A stretch of 64,000 nucleotides of DNA from Candidatus Sumerlaeota bacterium (GTDB lineage: Bacteria > Sumerlaeota > Sumerlaeia > Sumerlaeales > Sumerlaeaceae): positions 1 through 64,000 of the forward strand of contig JADFCV010000001.1 of the NCBI GenBank assembly GCA_017161655.1, written 5' to 3'. Made by a program: the position numbers and the translations under genes. The notes under the pieces were generated by a model. It was not told the DNA's origin. It saw only the letters and a program-made list of their open reading frames with translations, and made no database searches. Numbering within the stretch: the first letter of the stretch is position 1; each line of letters opens with the position of its first letter. Of this stretch, positions 47,074-56,431 are shown in pieces.

Positions 47074-48330
47074 CTAGCTTCGGCTCCGCATTTGCGGCTG
47101 AACTTCGATTTGTGCCGGCTCCCATTTGAGCTCTGCCCTTGTGCAGTAGGCCCTTCCAGAAAAACGCGGATTGGGATTTTTCACCGCAAAGGTGTACATG
47201 TGCACGAGAGCGTCGTGGATTGTTACCTTTGCAACAGTACGCACCCCGAAGGTAAGGTAGTACGTTCCGTCGTAGAGGAGAAGCTCAGGGAATGTGATGC
47301 GAATAAGATGTCGTCCCCGGCTGAGTTTAAACGGGCCGTAGCGGTGATGTGTTGATGCTTTCACCACCGTGCGATTTGGCAGGTCGAACTGAAAGACGAT
47401 ACACAAATCGTCCATGTCTTTACTGGCCTCCACGACACATTCGAGAACCGCTGTGTCTCCAGTCGCGAACAAATGTCGCGTCCGGCCCTCCGCATCGGTC
47501 AACCTTACTTCGCGGATAACGGCATCGCCTGTGCCGAAACGCAAACTTGGTACAAGAGCTACCAGATCAAGAGGGAGGTTCAAAGGCGCATCGCCTGCAA
47601 GTCGGCGCACTACAAAATCCGCATATTGCTTACTCACTTCGGCGGCTTCGCCTGCCGCCTGAATCTTCCCATCATGAATCCAGAGAGCGTGTCGACACAC
47701 AGATTCTGCTTGAGCCGGTACATGAGAAACAAAAAGCAATGTCTTTCCAGCGCGTTTAAACTCCTCTATCCGTTCGAGACATTTCCACTGAAAGTAGCCA
47801 TCACCCACCGCCAGCGCTTCATCCACCACGAGAATGTCTAGATCGGCATGGACAGCGATGGAAAAGCCGAGCCGCAGCATCATTCCCCACGAGTAATGCT
47901 TCACAGGCGTATGGATAAATTCTCCTAACTCTGCAAAGTCGAGAATTGCATCCAAGCGCCTGTGGATTTCTTTGCGCGACAGCCCAAGCAATGTTCCATT
48001 GAGGAAGACGTTCTCCAAGCCGGTCAACTCCTCGTGAAAGCCGGATGTCAGCTCGATGAGTCCTCCTGCACGTCCTTTGACAATGATGTTTCCTGAGGTA
48101 GGACGGGTGACACCGCAGACCAACCTGAGCAGCGTTGTTTTGCCACAGCCATTCACGCCAAGCAACGCCCACGACTCGCCGTCCGCGATTTCAAAAGAAA
48201 TGTCGCGTAGAACTTCGTGGTAACGGGGGGTCACGATTGCCCCGACACGCTTCAGCAACCTCTTCAAGCCGCTGGCAGAGTCCGACGGCTCTATGCGGAA
48301 GGCTTTTGAAACTCTTTCGAACCTTATCAT
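47074..48330 (-). CDS. Wzt/TagH-like ABC transporter ATPase with C-terminal cargo domain
   Basis: 418 residues from the ATG at 48330 behind CAGGAGAG; the track adds ten residues. Walker A is GVNGCGKTTLL, Walker B is ILVVDEALAVGD, followed by the His switch (LLFVSH). The signature loop reads YSWGMMLRLG where relatives have YSSGMRLRLG, so it departs from the LSGGQ-type consensus in a way shared by polysaccharide exporters. GLIELTSGFHEELTGLENVFLNG is typical of the O-antigen/teichoic acid export ATPases. Residues 260-410 are a beta-sandwich like the Wzt carbohydrate-binding domain that recognises the glycan end cap. The matching permease is not in the window. Confidence 0.88.
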   Translation of the reverse strand: MIRFERVSKAFRIEPSDSASGLKRLLKRVGAIVTPRYHEVLRDISFEIADGESWALLGVNGCGKTTLLRLVCGVTRPTSGNIIVKGRAGGLIELTSGFHEELTGLENVFLNGTLLGLSRKEIHRRLDAILDFAELGEFIHTPVKHYSWGMMLRLGFSIAVHADLDILVVDEALAVGDGYFQWKCLERIEEFKRAGKTLLFVSHVPAQAESVCRHALWIHDGKIQAAGEAAEVSKQYADFVVRRLAGDAPLNLPLDLVALVPSLRFGTGDAVIREVRLTDAEGRTRHLFATGDTAVLECVVEASKDMDDLCIVFQFDLPNRTVVKASTHHRYGPFKLSRGRHLIRITFPELLLYDGTYYLTFGVRTVAKVTIHDALVHMYTFAVKNPNPRFSGRAYCTRAELKWEPAQIEVQPQMRSRS

Positions 48331-48534
48331 TGCTCTCCTGAGACACAAGGGCTTGAACATAGTGCAGAGACAAGAGCGGAATCGTGGGCTGATGGTCTAT
48401 TTTCCTTGTGGCCCATATTGCGAAGTACGTGTTCAAAGCACGAAGAGATCGGTTTTCCTCACAAACGAGGGCGAGCTCCTCTTGTCAGTGCTTTCAGCTT
48501 GCGGCAGCATCTTGCACAAACGATTGCTAAAAAC

Positions 48535-49536
48535 ATGCTGATTTATGAAAGGCCAAAATGGGAGCTTGAGCATCCTTCTGTGGTGGCTGTCGGTGTTTTC
48601 GATGGACTCCACCGTGGACACCAAGCTCTTCTCTCGCGAGTTATCGAGATTGCGCATCAGCGCCAGCTTCAGTCAGGAATTCTCACTTTTAGCGAACATC
48701 CGTTAACGGTGCTTGCTCCACCTTTCGCACCGAAGCGCCTCCTGTATCCTGATCGCAAACGCCAACTATTAAGGCGTTCGGGGCTCGATGCTCTGGTTTG
48801 TCTCACGTTTACTCGTGAGTTTTCCCAGCTGTCACCGGAGCAATTTGTCGAAGAGATGCTCGTTCGGCGAGCCCGTATCAGAGCCATCGTTTGTGGCGAA
48901 GATTTTTGCTTCGGAGCAGAGGGCAAGGGAACCGTAGCAACTCTTCAGTCCATGGGGCAGCGTTTTGGCTTTGACGTCGAGGTGATTCCACCTGTGGTCC
49001 ACAAGAACATGTTCGTGCGCTCGACGATGATACGCGATCTTCTGTACACAGGCGACGTTATGACCGCAGCCGATCTGCTCACCCGTCCCCACGAACTACG
49101 AGGAATTGTCATCCGAGGGGCAGGTCGAGGTCGCACCCTTGGTTTCCCTACTGCCAATCTCGAAGTGAATCCCGCTTATGCTGTGCCAGCTCGCGGTGTA
49201 TATCTGTGTGTTGGCTACCTTCCCGCCACAGACAATATCCTCCCTGCCCTTGTGAACATCGGGTTCAATCCTACCTTTGGGAGCGAACGCCTTTCGCTTG
49301 AAGCTCATCTTGTTGACTTCGAAGGGAACATCGTTGGCGCAGATCTCTATCTCTTTTTCCTTCTTCGCCTCCGCGACGAAATCCGGTTCTCAAGTGTTGA
49401 AGCGCTCATCCAGCAAATCCGCCGAGACAAAGAAACAGGGCTCGCGTACTATCAGTCGGAAGAACTTGCACCGTACGTCGAAATCGTGTCGTCACTAGTG
49501 AGCGATCGCGATATGAGCAGGGATATCACCCTCTAG
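48535..49536 (+). CDS. ribF: Bifunctional riboflavin kinase/FAD synthetase
   Basis: 333 residues from ATG 48535; the 43 upstream residues of the track overlap the divergent promoter region and are not family-like. The N-terminal FAD synthetase part has VGVFDGLHRGHQALL (the H-x-G-H nucleotidyl-transfer site), VCGEDFCFGAEGKG and VRSTMIRDLL. The C-terminal flavokinase part has GRGRTLGFPTANLE, PARGVYLCVG, NIGFNPTFG and EAHLVDFEG. It turns riboflavin into FMN and then FAD. It is divergent from the ABC gene and overlaps the 3' end of the next, convergent gene by 4 bases. Confidence 0.96.
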   Translation: MLIYERPKWELEHPSVVAVGVFDGLHRGHQALLSRVIEIAHQRQLQSGILTFSEHPLTVLAPPFAPKRLLYPDRKRQLLRRSGLDALVCLTFTREFSQLSPEQFVEEMLVRRARIRAIVCGEDFCFGAEGKGTVATLQSMGQRFGFDVEVIPPVVHKNMFVRSTMIRDLLYTGDVMTAADLLTRPHELRGIVIRGAGRGRTLGFPTANLEVNPAYAVPARGVYLCVGYLPATDNILPALVNIGFNPTFGSERLSLEAHLVDFEGNIVGADLYLFFLLRLRDEIRFSSVEALIQQIRRDKETGLAYYQSEELAPYVEIVSSLVSDRDMSRDITL

Positions 49537-50630
49537 TGCCGCCGACGCACTGGCGTACTCTTCTTCCCGCCAGACTGCTTGCGCGAAGCTTTTGATTCTT
49601 TGGCAGAGGGATGTTTGTTTCTTTCCGCAGCGTCTCCGAGATCTTCCCCTTCGCTCTTTATCGCTGCATCATCGGGTTTGCGCGAAATGTCCGTGTCCAG
49701 AACCAGCGTGGCTGGACCGTCGACAGCGTTTTCCACGGTGCCTTTATAGAGTACCTCCCCTTCGCTGTTAGCCGGTGCTGTTTCTTCTTTCGATGAACGT
49801 CGGCGGATCGTAAAATCTCCCTTTTCTCCCCATGAGAGCACGACATTGGTTTTGTCTGCTGATAACCTTGTCACGACCTCTGGCGGCAGTGGTAAGAAAC
49901 GTGCTGTCCTGAGGATGTTTTGCGGGGAATCCGCACGCAGAGAGAAATAAACGAGCGCGAGCTTCTCGTCATGCGAACACAGGGCGAGACCTCCGGTTCC
50001 CTCGCGGATGGCCGGCTGTCCGATCACGTCGAAGGTTTGCCACTTTTTCTCCTGCATCCAGCTTCTGAAAGCGTCCACGGCAGCCGTGAAACGTTGGCAA
50101 AACTCGACGCGGAAGTATTCTTCTTCGCGATTGGGCACTGGTCCCAAGACAATGGGAAAGAGGCATGTGCGTCCAATTGAAGCGTTGCTCACAGAGAAAG
50201 AAGAGTCGCGGTCGCTATAACTTACGTCGAATTCCCAGCTTCCCTGGCCTTTCACAGAATAGATTTCCAGAAGGTATCCGCGTAAGGATTGGGCATCCAC
50301 GTAGAAAAAACCGCTTGCTCGTTCTCCCATGAAGGACTCGCACATAACCCAGCGATTGTCGAGCCACGTGAGGTCTGCGGGTTCCGGACGTACCTGGGGG
50401 ACTTCGACTTTCCCCACTGAGCGCGCCGATGCGTCAAAAATCTTCATGCGGAGAACCCCGACCTGCCCCAGCGTTTCCCATTCCACATTCGCCGCGAGCT
50501 TGCCGTCAGGGCATGGTTCCATCTTGGGGAGAAGTTGATCCACTGCATGCCCCTCGGTAGGCACCAGCCCCAGTAACACCGTGGTTGCAGCTAGCTTGAC
50601 AAACGACAGCATCTGCTTGCTGGGCCGCAT
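49533..50630 (-). CDS. Secreted protein of unknown function with basic tail
   Basis: 365 residues, not recognised. Signal peptide (LSFVKLAATTVLLGLVPTEGHA). The mature part is mixed alpha/beta, with repeated Trp and Tyr and strand-like segments (LTWLDNRWVMCESFMG, SGFFYVDAQSLRGYLLEIYS) that recall a WD/beta-propeller-like 'value readout' style without a clear match. The last 60 residues are disordered and basic (PSAKESKASRKQSGGKKSTPVRRRH), suited to binding acidic polymers or peptidoglycan. The stop overlaps the ribF end by 4 bases, tail to tail. The next gene upstream on the same strand is also a secreted unknown. Confidence 0.72.
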   Translation of the reverse strand: MRPSKQMLSFVKLAATTVLLGLVPTEGHAVDQLLPKMEPCPDGKLAANVEWETLGQVGVLRMKIFDASARSVGKVEVPQVRPEPADLTWLDNRWVMCESFMGERASGFFYVDAQSLRGYLLEIYSVKGQGSWEFDVSYSDRDSSFSVSNASIGRTCLFPIVLGPVPNREEEYFRVEFCQRFTAAVDAFRSWMQEKKWQTFDVIGQPAIREGTGGLALCSHDEKLALVYFSLRADSPQNILRTARFLPLPPEVVTRLSADKTNVVLSWGEKGDFTIRRRSSKEETAPANSEGEVLYKGTVENAVDGPATLVLDTDISRKPDDAAIKSEGEDLGDAAERNKHPSAKESKASRKQSGGKKSTPVRRRH

Positions 50631-50778
50631 TGTTGTGCCCTCACAATGGACTGGTCACTTGTTGCGCTTGGGACGTCGTGGCTTTCCCCGCGAAGGTAAC
50701 CCATGAACGCCTTCCCGCCTCCCCCCAATCCTGCGGCGGCGTGGCGTCAAGCCAAGAGCTCAAGTTCCTACGTCTGTG

Positions 50779-51651
50779 CTACTCTTGGCCTGCGGGCAAT
50801 TTCACTGTAACTTTGTGCTCGATAGGAACCCCCTCAAACTCAAACGCTGTGTTTTCCAGGGTCGGCGTAGTGATGGGAGCATCCTCTTTTGGCGCCAGTC
50901 TCACACCGATTGCAAACACATCGTAGCGTTGCGGTTCCAGATCGCAAAACACAAAGCGCCCGGGGGAATTTAGAGTTGGTGTGTGGGGCTCATAAATGTC
51001 GCCGTTTTTCCCACGCAGTTTCAACATGACGGGGAAATCCACTATTTCACCGTTCTCTTTGACAGCGATCACGGTGGCTGATTGGTCCACCCCAAGCGGC
51101 ATGTCTCCAAAATCCACAGCCGGCGGCCGCACAAAGCGATTCTCGATGATATAGGCGTCTCCAATACGGCCATTTTGGATCGGTAGCCCTTTCGCGGCAT
51201 TCTCCCGAATAACGTCGATCAAGGCCTTCACTTGTTCTGGAGTGCGCTTGCGCAGCTTTTCCATACTTTCGGGTCCGGGGTTGGCCATTTCTGGCCTAAA
51301 TTTCGCGGTAGGATCATAAACCAGAGCAAAATTCCCTGGCTTCATCTCCAGGTAAAATCTGCCCTCTTCATCCACCTCAGCCGCTGTTTCAGCCATCGCG
51401 CGAACTTTCTCCATCGTGTTCTCGTGAGGCAGCTCTTTCAGGCGTTCTTGAAAGATAAAATACACCACACCGCCACCGATGGTGGTGTAGTCATCGCGGA
51501 CAAATCTTCCACCGACAATCGTCAGCTCCGGCGCTTTTTTAACCTCCTCAGTCTTTGAGGTCTCTTTCTGTGCCTGCGATGACTCTTGTGCCATTCCAAA
51601 GCAACTGAACGCACAGAGTGTTAGTACGAGGAAAACTCTCGAGTGAAACAT
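50779..51651 (-). CDS. Secreted protein of unknown function
   Basis: 290 residues with GGAAGGGAG before the ATG. Signal peptide to about residue 21 (VFLVLTLCAFSCFGMAQ); a short charged linker (SSQAQKETSKTEEVKKAPE) is followed by beta-rich sequence. TIVGGRFVRDDYTTIGGGVVYFIFQ and EVDEEGRFYLEMKPGNFALVYDP look like the Ig-like carboxypeptidase-regulatory or 'transthyretin-like' folds on surface proteins. A second such part near 190-290 (FPVMLKLRGKNGDIYEPHT, GRFVFCDLEPQRYDVFAIG) repeats the pattern. No enzyme motif. It may pair with the downstream secreted protein (149 bases away). Confidence 0.7.
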   Translation of the reverse strand: MFHSRVFLVLTLCAFSCFGMAQESSQAQKETSKTEEVKKAPELTIVGGRFVRDDYTTIGGGVVYFIFQERLKELPHENTMEKVRAMAETAAEVDEEGRFYLEMKPGNFALVYDPTAKFRPEMANPGPESMEKLRKRTPEQVKALIDVIRENAAKGLPIQNGRIGDAYIIENRFVRPPAVDFGDMPLGVDQSATVIAVKENGEIVDFPVMLKLRGKNGDIYEPHTPTLNSPGRFVFCDLEPQRYDVFAIGVRLAPKEDAPITTPTLENTAFEFEGVPIEHKVTVKLPAGQE

Positions 51652-51914
51652 CGTCGTGTCGCTCCCTTCCTGTCTAATTTGGGAACATTGTGATAAACTC
51701 GGTAGCGCATGTTACTGCAGAGCAAAGCGCATGCCGTTCGATCCTTGTCGTGCGCCATCCAAAGATACGATGGACAGAACTTGGCAACAATGCAAGCGCA
51801 TAGTTCCGGAAACCAGGAGTCGGGCTATGGGCAGTTGAGTTTTTCAGAATATGCCAGGGATGCCGCATTCCCGCCCGGCGCTCTCTCGAACGCATTCGAA
51901 TTGAACAGTTTGTC
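51652..51914. other. Intergenic region before the secreted-protein pair
   Basis: 263 bases, both flanking genes on the minus strand. It should contain the promoter for the gene at 50779; I see no hairpin with a T-run and no RNA gene. Short ORFs here look like noise. Confidence 0.5.
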
Positions 51915-52610
51915 TTACCTGAGGTTTCGCAGCCGGTAATCGCCTGGAGGAAAGTCGATACGGAGGCACATCTCCGAAATGCGCGACACGATACGTGGCC
52001 CGATTTGCGCGCGTAGTTCTTCAAGGGAGCGATTTGTGGTGATAATCGTAGGAAGATCATTCTCATAACGCCCGTTAATGAGGACGTACAGCCGGTCCAT
52101 CACGTACTCGCTGACTTTTTCCGCGCCTAGATCGTCGAGCACAAGCAGATCTGTTTCCACGGCCTCGTCAATGATAGCAGCCTCGTCCACATCTGTAGGT
52201 GCGTTCATTGTGCGCCGCAGCTCCAAAAATAGCTCGGGAACGTTCCAATACAGGCCGCGATGGCCTTTGGCGATAATGTCCTTCAAAATCGCCACCGCAA
52301 TGTGCGTTTTCCCCGTGCCCTCCTTTCCATAAAGCAAAAGGCCTTTCGTAGGCTGATTGGGGGCTTTGACTCGAAAAGTTCGCACAAAGTTCTTCGCAAA
52401 CTCGACGATTTCCTTGTGGCGCGGATCAATGGCGCGAAATTCATCGAGGGTCTTCGTGAAAAAGCGATGAGGAATTTGCGCTGCGCGGTACGCTTCTTCA
52501 AGACGAGCCTGGGCCTGGCACTCGCACGCTATGGCGCCTTTGTCCGTGAGAATGTAACCCCATCCCTCACACTTCGGGCAAACAGTCTGTTTCTTCTCCC
52601 TTTTTTTCAT
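51915..52610 (-). CDS. DnaC/DnaI-like AAA+ ATPase (putative helicase loader)
   Basis: 231 residues. The N-terminus has a small zinc-binding set, CPKCEGWGY and CECQ, as in DnaI/DnaC-like loaders. The AAA+ core follows: Walker A LLLYGKEGTGKTHIAVAIL, Walker B LLVLDDLGAEKVSEYV, sensor 1 PTIITTNRSLEEL, and the arginine finger region GPRIVSRISEMC. Such proteins load the replicative helicase DnaB onto DNA; IstB transposition helpers share the fold but come with IstA, which is absent. The gene overlaps the preceding DnaD-like gene by 44 bases, so the pair is translationally coupled and probably acts together in primosome assembly. Confidence 0.88.
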   Translation of the reverse strand: MKKREKKQTVCPKCEGWGYILTDKGAIACECQAQARLEEAYRAAQIPHRFFTKTLDEFRAIDPRHKEIVEFAKNFVRTFRVKAPNQPTKGLLLYGKEGTGKTHIAVAILKDIIAKGHRGLYWNVPELFLELRRTMNAPTDVDEAAIIDEAVETDLLVLDDLGAEKVSEYVMDRLYVLINGRYENDLPTIITTNRSLEELRAQIGPRIVSRISEMCLRIDFPPGDYRLRNLR

Positions 52611-53241
52611 CCAGTTTCCTCTTCTGGCGGATGAGTTCTCGCATGATCCACGCTAACGAGTGAATCTCGTTTTTTGCAGCGCGCCGAAACGTCTGTCGTA
52701 TCATTTCTATGGGGAAACGTTGGCGAATCAAACGCAGCTCGTCCAGTACGAAGGTGTTCATTTTCATTCCGATAGTGTTAAGGTAAAGGTCGACAACCTC
52801 TTTGAGCAACATGTCGTCGGAGTCGTCTTTTTCTTCTTCATCTTCTGAATGTGCGTAACGGAAGTAGTGACCTTCAGAAGCAAAGAGCTCTGGATGAAGG
52901 GCGCGAACTTCGTCGGGCGAGCGCGGCGTGGAAAGAGGGGTTTTGATTTTGAAAAACGCTTCTTCCTCGTCAGTTTCCGGCAGAAAACACGCAAGAATGC
53001 CCAGCTTCTGCAGAACCTTCGCTAACTTGCGGGCAAGGACCGGGGTGAGACCACATCTTTCTGCAAGGTCTACCAGCGAGATTTGAACGATTCCCGGCAC
53101 AGGGTTTAACGCACAATCGAGCTCGACGATTTTCTTAAAGATGCTCCAGGTGCCTGGATTTCTCCCTTTTTCTGCGAGAAATTGCGGCATACCGCTGAAT
53201 TCAAGCCATAAGGGTGACCACGCCTTCACCTCATGTCGCAT
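52567..53241 (-). CDS. DnaD-like replication initiation protein
   Basis: 224 residues. A winged-helix-like N-terminal half (NPGTWSIFKKIVELDCALN, VDLAERCGLTPVLARKLAKVLQKLGIL) is followed by an acidic linker (SEDEEEKDDSDDM). The C-terminal domain LLKEVVDLYLNTIGMKM and ALRRAAKNEIHSLAWIM-type pattern (FRRAAKNEIHSLAWIMREL) match the DnaD/DnaB domain that binds single-strand and supercoiled DNA. In Firmicutes DnaD works with DnaB and the loader DnaI at oriC and at restart sites. Adjacency to a DnaI/DnaC-like gene supports the same role. The domain similarity is read by eye. Confidence 0.72.
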   Translation of the reverse strand: MRHEVKAWSPLWLEFSGMPQFLAEKGRNPGTWSIFKKIVELDCALNPVPGIVQISLVDLAERCGLTPVLARKLAKVLQKLGILACFLPETDEEEAFFKIKTPLSTPRSPDEVRALHPELFASEGHYFRYAHSEDEEEKDDSDDMLLKEVVDLYLNTIGMKMNTFVLDELRLIRQRFPIEMIRQTFRRAAKNEIHSLAWIMRELIRQKRKLDEKKGEETDCLPEV

Positions 53242-53297
53242 GGCAATTTCCGCCCGCCCTCACTTGGTTTCACGTTTCTGAATGCTCCAGGTCACGT

Positions 53298-54407
53298 TCA
53301 GATGGCTGTTTGTTCGATGGTCTTCAGATCACGTATTTTCACGTCGCGCGGATAACTACCCATCACGCGCAAATACGTGGCCAGCCCCTTAAGTTCCTGG
53401 AGTGCTTCGTGAACGGGTTCATCTTTCACATGACCTTCAAGGTCCACAAAGAAGAAGTAGTCCCACGCTTTTTTGCGCGACGGACGGCTCTCGATAGTAG
53501 AGAGGTTAATGTTTCGTTTCTTGAATGGATAAAGAAGATCGAACAGAGCGCCGGGTCTGTCCTTGATCGAGAACATTATACTCGTCTTATCGCGCCCCGT
53601 TGGTGCCGCCTCTTGTTTGCCGATTACAAGAAAGCGCGTCATATTATCCTTCATGTCTTCGATATTCGCAGCAACGATGGGGAGATTGTATTTCCGGGCT
53701 GCGATCTCGCTTCCGATAGCTGCAGCGTAGTCCCGATCTTTTGCCATCTCGACGCCCTTAACCGTAGAGCTAACCTCGATCAACTGGACGCCGGGTAAGT
53801 TTTCTTTTAGCCACACCGAGCATTGCTGGAACGGCTCAGCTTTGGAGTAAATGGTTTTGATGCGCTCCAGAGGATTTCGCGAGATCAGGTTGTGATGGAT
53901 GTGGAGATAGATCTCGGAGCAGATGAGGAGTTCGTAGTCGAGAAAGAGATCGAGCGTCGTGTGAATCACTCCGCCTGTCGAGTTTTCGATCGGCACTACG
54001 CCGTAATCCACCCAATCGCGGTCCACTGCAAAAAAGATATCCTCAACCGAGGCGTACGGTTGGTAGGCCACGGAGTTGCCGAACTCTGTCAAAGCGGCGA
54101 GATGCGAGTAGGTTGCCTCTGGGCCCAGATAAGCAACCGTGGGCGGTTTCTCCGCCGCGAGGCAGCCGGACATAATCTCGACGAAAACCTTGCGAAGCGC
54201 GTCCTGTGGGAAATCGTTCTTACTTGCAGCAAGCACGTTCTCGAGGACCCGCTTCTGACGTGCTGGATCGAAAAACTTCTGCTGACCGTGTTCGAGCTTA
54301 GCCCTTCCGATTTCACGTGCCAACCTCGCTCGTTTGTCGAGGAGCTCCACGAGTTCGCGGTCTAGCGAATCAATCTCGTTGCGAATTTGCTCGATTGTTT
54401 TGTTCAT
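53298..54407 (-). CDS. pheA: Chorismate mutase/prephenate dehydratase (P-protein)
   Basis: 369 residues in three domains. An AroQ chorismate mutase (1-90; MNKTIEQIRNEIDSLDRELVELL; KRARLAREIGRAK). A prephenate dehydratase (95-275; VAYLGPEATYSHLAAL; PIENSTGGVIHTTLDLF; NMTRFLVIG, whose Thr-Arg-Phe is catalytic). A C-terminal ACT domain (280-360; SIKDRPGALFDLLYPF and STIESRPSR) that senses phenylalanine for feedback inhibition. It makes phenylpyruvate from chorismate in two steps. It is monocistronic or downstream-linked to the cupin gene at 54430, 22 bases away on the same strand. Confidence 0.97.
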   Translation of the reverse strand: MNKTIEQIRNEIDSLDRELVELLDKRARLAREIGRAKLEHGQQKFFDPARQKRVLENVLAASKNDFPQDALRKVFVEIMSGCLAAEKPPTVAYLGPEATYSHLAALTEFGNSVAYQPYASVEDIFFAVDRDWVDYGVVPIENSTGGVIHTTLDLFLDYELLICSEIYLHIHHNLISRNPLERIKTIYSKAEPFQQCSVWLKENLPGVQLIEVSSTVKGVEMAKDRDYAAAIGSEIAARKYNLPIVAANIEDMKDNMTRFLVIGKQEAAPTGRDKTSIMFSIKDRPGALFDLLYPFKKRNINLSTIESRPSRKKAWDYFFFVDLEGHVKDEPVHEALQELKGLATYLRVMGSYPRDVKIRDLKTIEQTAI

Positions 54408-54429
54408 AGCCGTTCACACCTGGCTTGGG

Positions 54430-54897
54430 TTAGCCATCTTTTCTCGACCAGTCATAGGGAATCGCGTCACCATGCGGCGGCAGGCGATACTCATCGGGAT
54501 TCGCGTGATTGTAGGGCTCTGTGACCGTATTGACAACAATGGCCTCATGCTCTGAGATGCATTTGAAACCATGATAAACGCCGGGAGGAATCTGAATCAA
54601 CATGGGATTGAAGTCCCCGATAAAGAACTCGTTGATGAGTCCTTTCGTCGGTGAGTTTTCCCGCGCGTCGTAAAGCACGACCTTCATCATTCCGCGCACG
54701 CACACGAAGTGATCTGTCTGCAGCTTGTGATAATGCCACGCTTTCACCACTCCGGGGTAAGCCGTGGTCATGTAAACCTGCCCAAATTTTAGGAAAATCT
54801 CGTCGTCCACTCGCAGCATTTCCATCACCCGCCCGCGCTCATCCGCATGAATCCGCAATGGCTTGAGCCGAACTCCTTCGATCAACGTTTGAGGCAT
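54430..54897 (-). CDS. RmlC-like cupin (dTDP-4-dehydrorhamnose 3,5-epimerase family)
   Basis: 155 residues, a little shorter than RmlC (about 180). AAGGAACA lies before the ATG. KPLRIHADERGRVMEM is the RmlC opening; KAWHYHKLQTDHFVCVRGMMKVVLYD holds the His of the catalytic His-Asp pair; PPGVYHGFKCIS is the second cupin motif, and NTVTEPYNHANPDEYRLPP the C-terminal part. The family epimerises keto-sugar nucleotides for envelope glycans. The short length and lack of rmlA/B/D nearby mean the exact substrate is open. It lies directly upstream of pheA on the same strand. Confidence 0.82.
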   Translation of the reverse strand: MPQTLIEGVRLKPLRIHADERGRVMEMLRVDDEIFLKFGQVYMTTAYPGVVKAWHYHKLQTDHFVCVRGMMKVVLYDARENSPTKGLINEFFIGDFNPMLIQIPPGVYHGFKCISEHEAIVVNTVTEPYNHANPDEYRLPPHGDAIPYDWSRKDG

Positions 54898-55029
54898 TTG
54901 TGTTCCTTTTTGGATGCTAAAATTCTCTCAACGCGCATTGGCTTTCTGTAACAACAACTTTTCCGTTGTCTTTCGCAAAGGTGCAAAAGCAACTAAACAA
55001 GTATTCTTTACCCACGAGGAGAGCAAAGT

Positions 55030-56082
55030 ATGGCCCGCAACGAAAACGCTGATAAGATGGATCAATCGCGTGCAAAAGCGCTCGAAATGGCCCTCTCGCA
55101 GATCGAGCGTAGCTACGGCAAGGGCGCCATCATGCGCATGGGAGAGCACAGCGTGGAGCAAGGAATCCAGGTAATCCCGACTGGCTCCATTAGCCTCGAT
55201 TGTGCATTGGGAATTTGGGGCGTTCCTCGCGGTCGCATCGTTGAAATCTTTGGGCCTGAAAGCTCCGGAAAAACCACGCTGGCTCTTCACGTGGTGGCAA
55301 ATGCGCAAAAAATGGGAGGAGTGGCGGCCTACATTGATGCCGAGCATGCTATGGACCCCGTGTATTGCCGCAAACTTGGTGTCAACGTCGACGAGCTGCT
55401 CATCTCCCAGCCAGATACGGGGGAACAGGCGCTGGATATTGTTGAAACACTTGTTCGTTCGAATGCCGTAGACGTCATCGTCGTCGATTCTGTGGCGGCA
55501 CTTGTGCCCAAAGCGGAAATCGATGGGGAGATGGGGGATAGCTTCGTTGGGCTTCAAGCGCGCCTCATGTCTCAGGCGCTTCGAAAGCTTACCGCAGCTA
55601 TCAGTAAGAGTAAGACGTGCGTTATTTTCATCAATCAGATCCGCGAAAAAATCGGTGTCATGTTTGGAAACCCCGAAACCACGACGGGTGGACGCGCGTT
55701 GAAGTTCTACGCTTCCATTCGGATTGATATCCGCCGTATCGGGGCAATTAAGGAAGGACCAGAGAACGTCGGGAACCGTTGCCGAGCAAAGGTCGTCAAG
55801 AACAAGCTCGCGCCGCCATTCAAAGAGGCAGAGTTCGACATCATGTTCGGCGAAGGAATCTCGCGCGAGGGCGATCTGATCGATCTCGGTGTAAGTGCCA
55901 AACTCGTGGAAAAAAGTGGGGCATGGTTCTCTTTCGAGGGCGAACGCATCGGCCAGGGCAGGGAGAATGCCAAACAGTTCCTGAAGGAGCATCCCGACGT
56001 CGCCGAGCGCCTCGAACGAGCGATCAAGGAACGCATTAATCCAGAGATGCTTCCATCAGCCGCCGATACAGCAGCCGAGTAA
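55030..56082 (+). CDS. recA: Recombinase RecA
   Basis: 350 residues, preceded by [24 protein letters not shown] is Walker [22 protein letters not shown] covers Walker B and DNA loop L1, [29 protein letters not shown] is loop L2. RecA coats single-strand DNA, drives homologous pairing and triggers LexA autocleavage. The C-terminus is short (AADTAAE) but not truncated. No recX or lexA is adjacent. A small dyad at 54954-54969 upstream might be an operator, but it does not match known LexA boxes. Confidence 0.98.
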   Translation: MARNENADKMDQSRAKALEMALSQIERSYGKGAIMRMGEHSVEQGIQVIPTGSISLDCALGIWGVPRGRIVEIFGPESSGKTTLALHVVANAQKMGGVAAYIDAEHAMDPVYCRKLGVNVDELLISQPDTGEQALDIVETLVRSNAVDVIVVDSVAALVPKAEIDGEMGDSFVGLQARLMSQALRKLTAAISKSKTCVIFINQIREKIGVMFGNPETTTGGRALKFYASIRIDIRRIGAIKEGPENVGNRCRAKVVKNKLAPPFKEAEFDIMFGEGISREGDLIDLGVSAKLVEKSGAWFSFEGERIGQGRENAKQFLKEHPDVAERLERAIKERINPEMLPSAADTAAE

Positions 56083-56431
56083 ATTGGCAACTAGCTCCTC
56101 ACTTCGGCGTTTTCGTCTGACATGCTCTCGAGCGCGCACGAGCGTCAATTGGGATGAAAAGGAGCCCATCACGTTGTCCCAATTCTAACCTTGCCGTTCG
56201 GCGGTGATGCTTTCTCTCAGCGTAGGGTGCCTGAAGGCCATTCTCCGATAAGGCGAAAGCTCTCACCAAAGATCAAAGGCTTCTTGCCTTAGAAGGCTTG
56301 GCAGTGTGTCGCAAGCTCTCGCAAATGGAAGCGCGACGCTTCACTGAGTGTAGCTTACGTAAAGACCGAGTGTTCCTCTCGCGTTGCTGCTCGATGAGAA
56401 ACAGGTTGGTAAGCTCCGGCGTCCAGAAAGC
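56083..56431. other. Convergent intergenic region, recA/apt
   Basis: 349 bases with no family-like ORF. Small hairpins such as AAGGC-TTCTT-GCCTT near 56280 are present, but no strong stem plus T-run marks a terminator for either gene. I recognise no RNA gene here. Confidence 0.5.

Noticed and set aside
54928-55992. 354-residue antisense ORF across recA
   Set aside because: Same reason; RecA on the plus strand is unmistakable.
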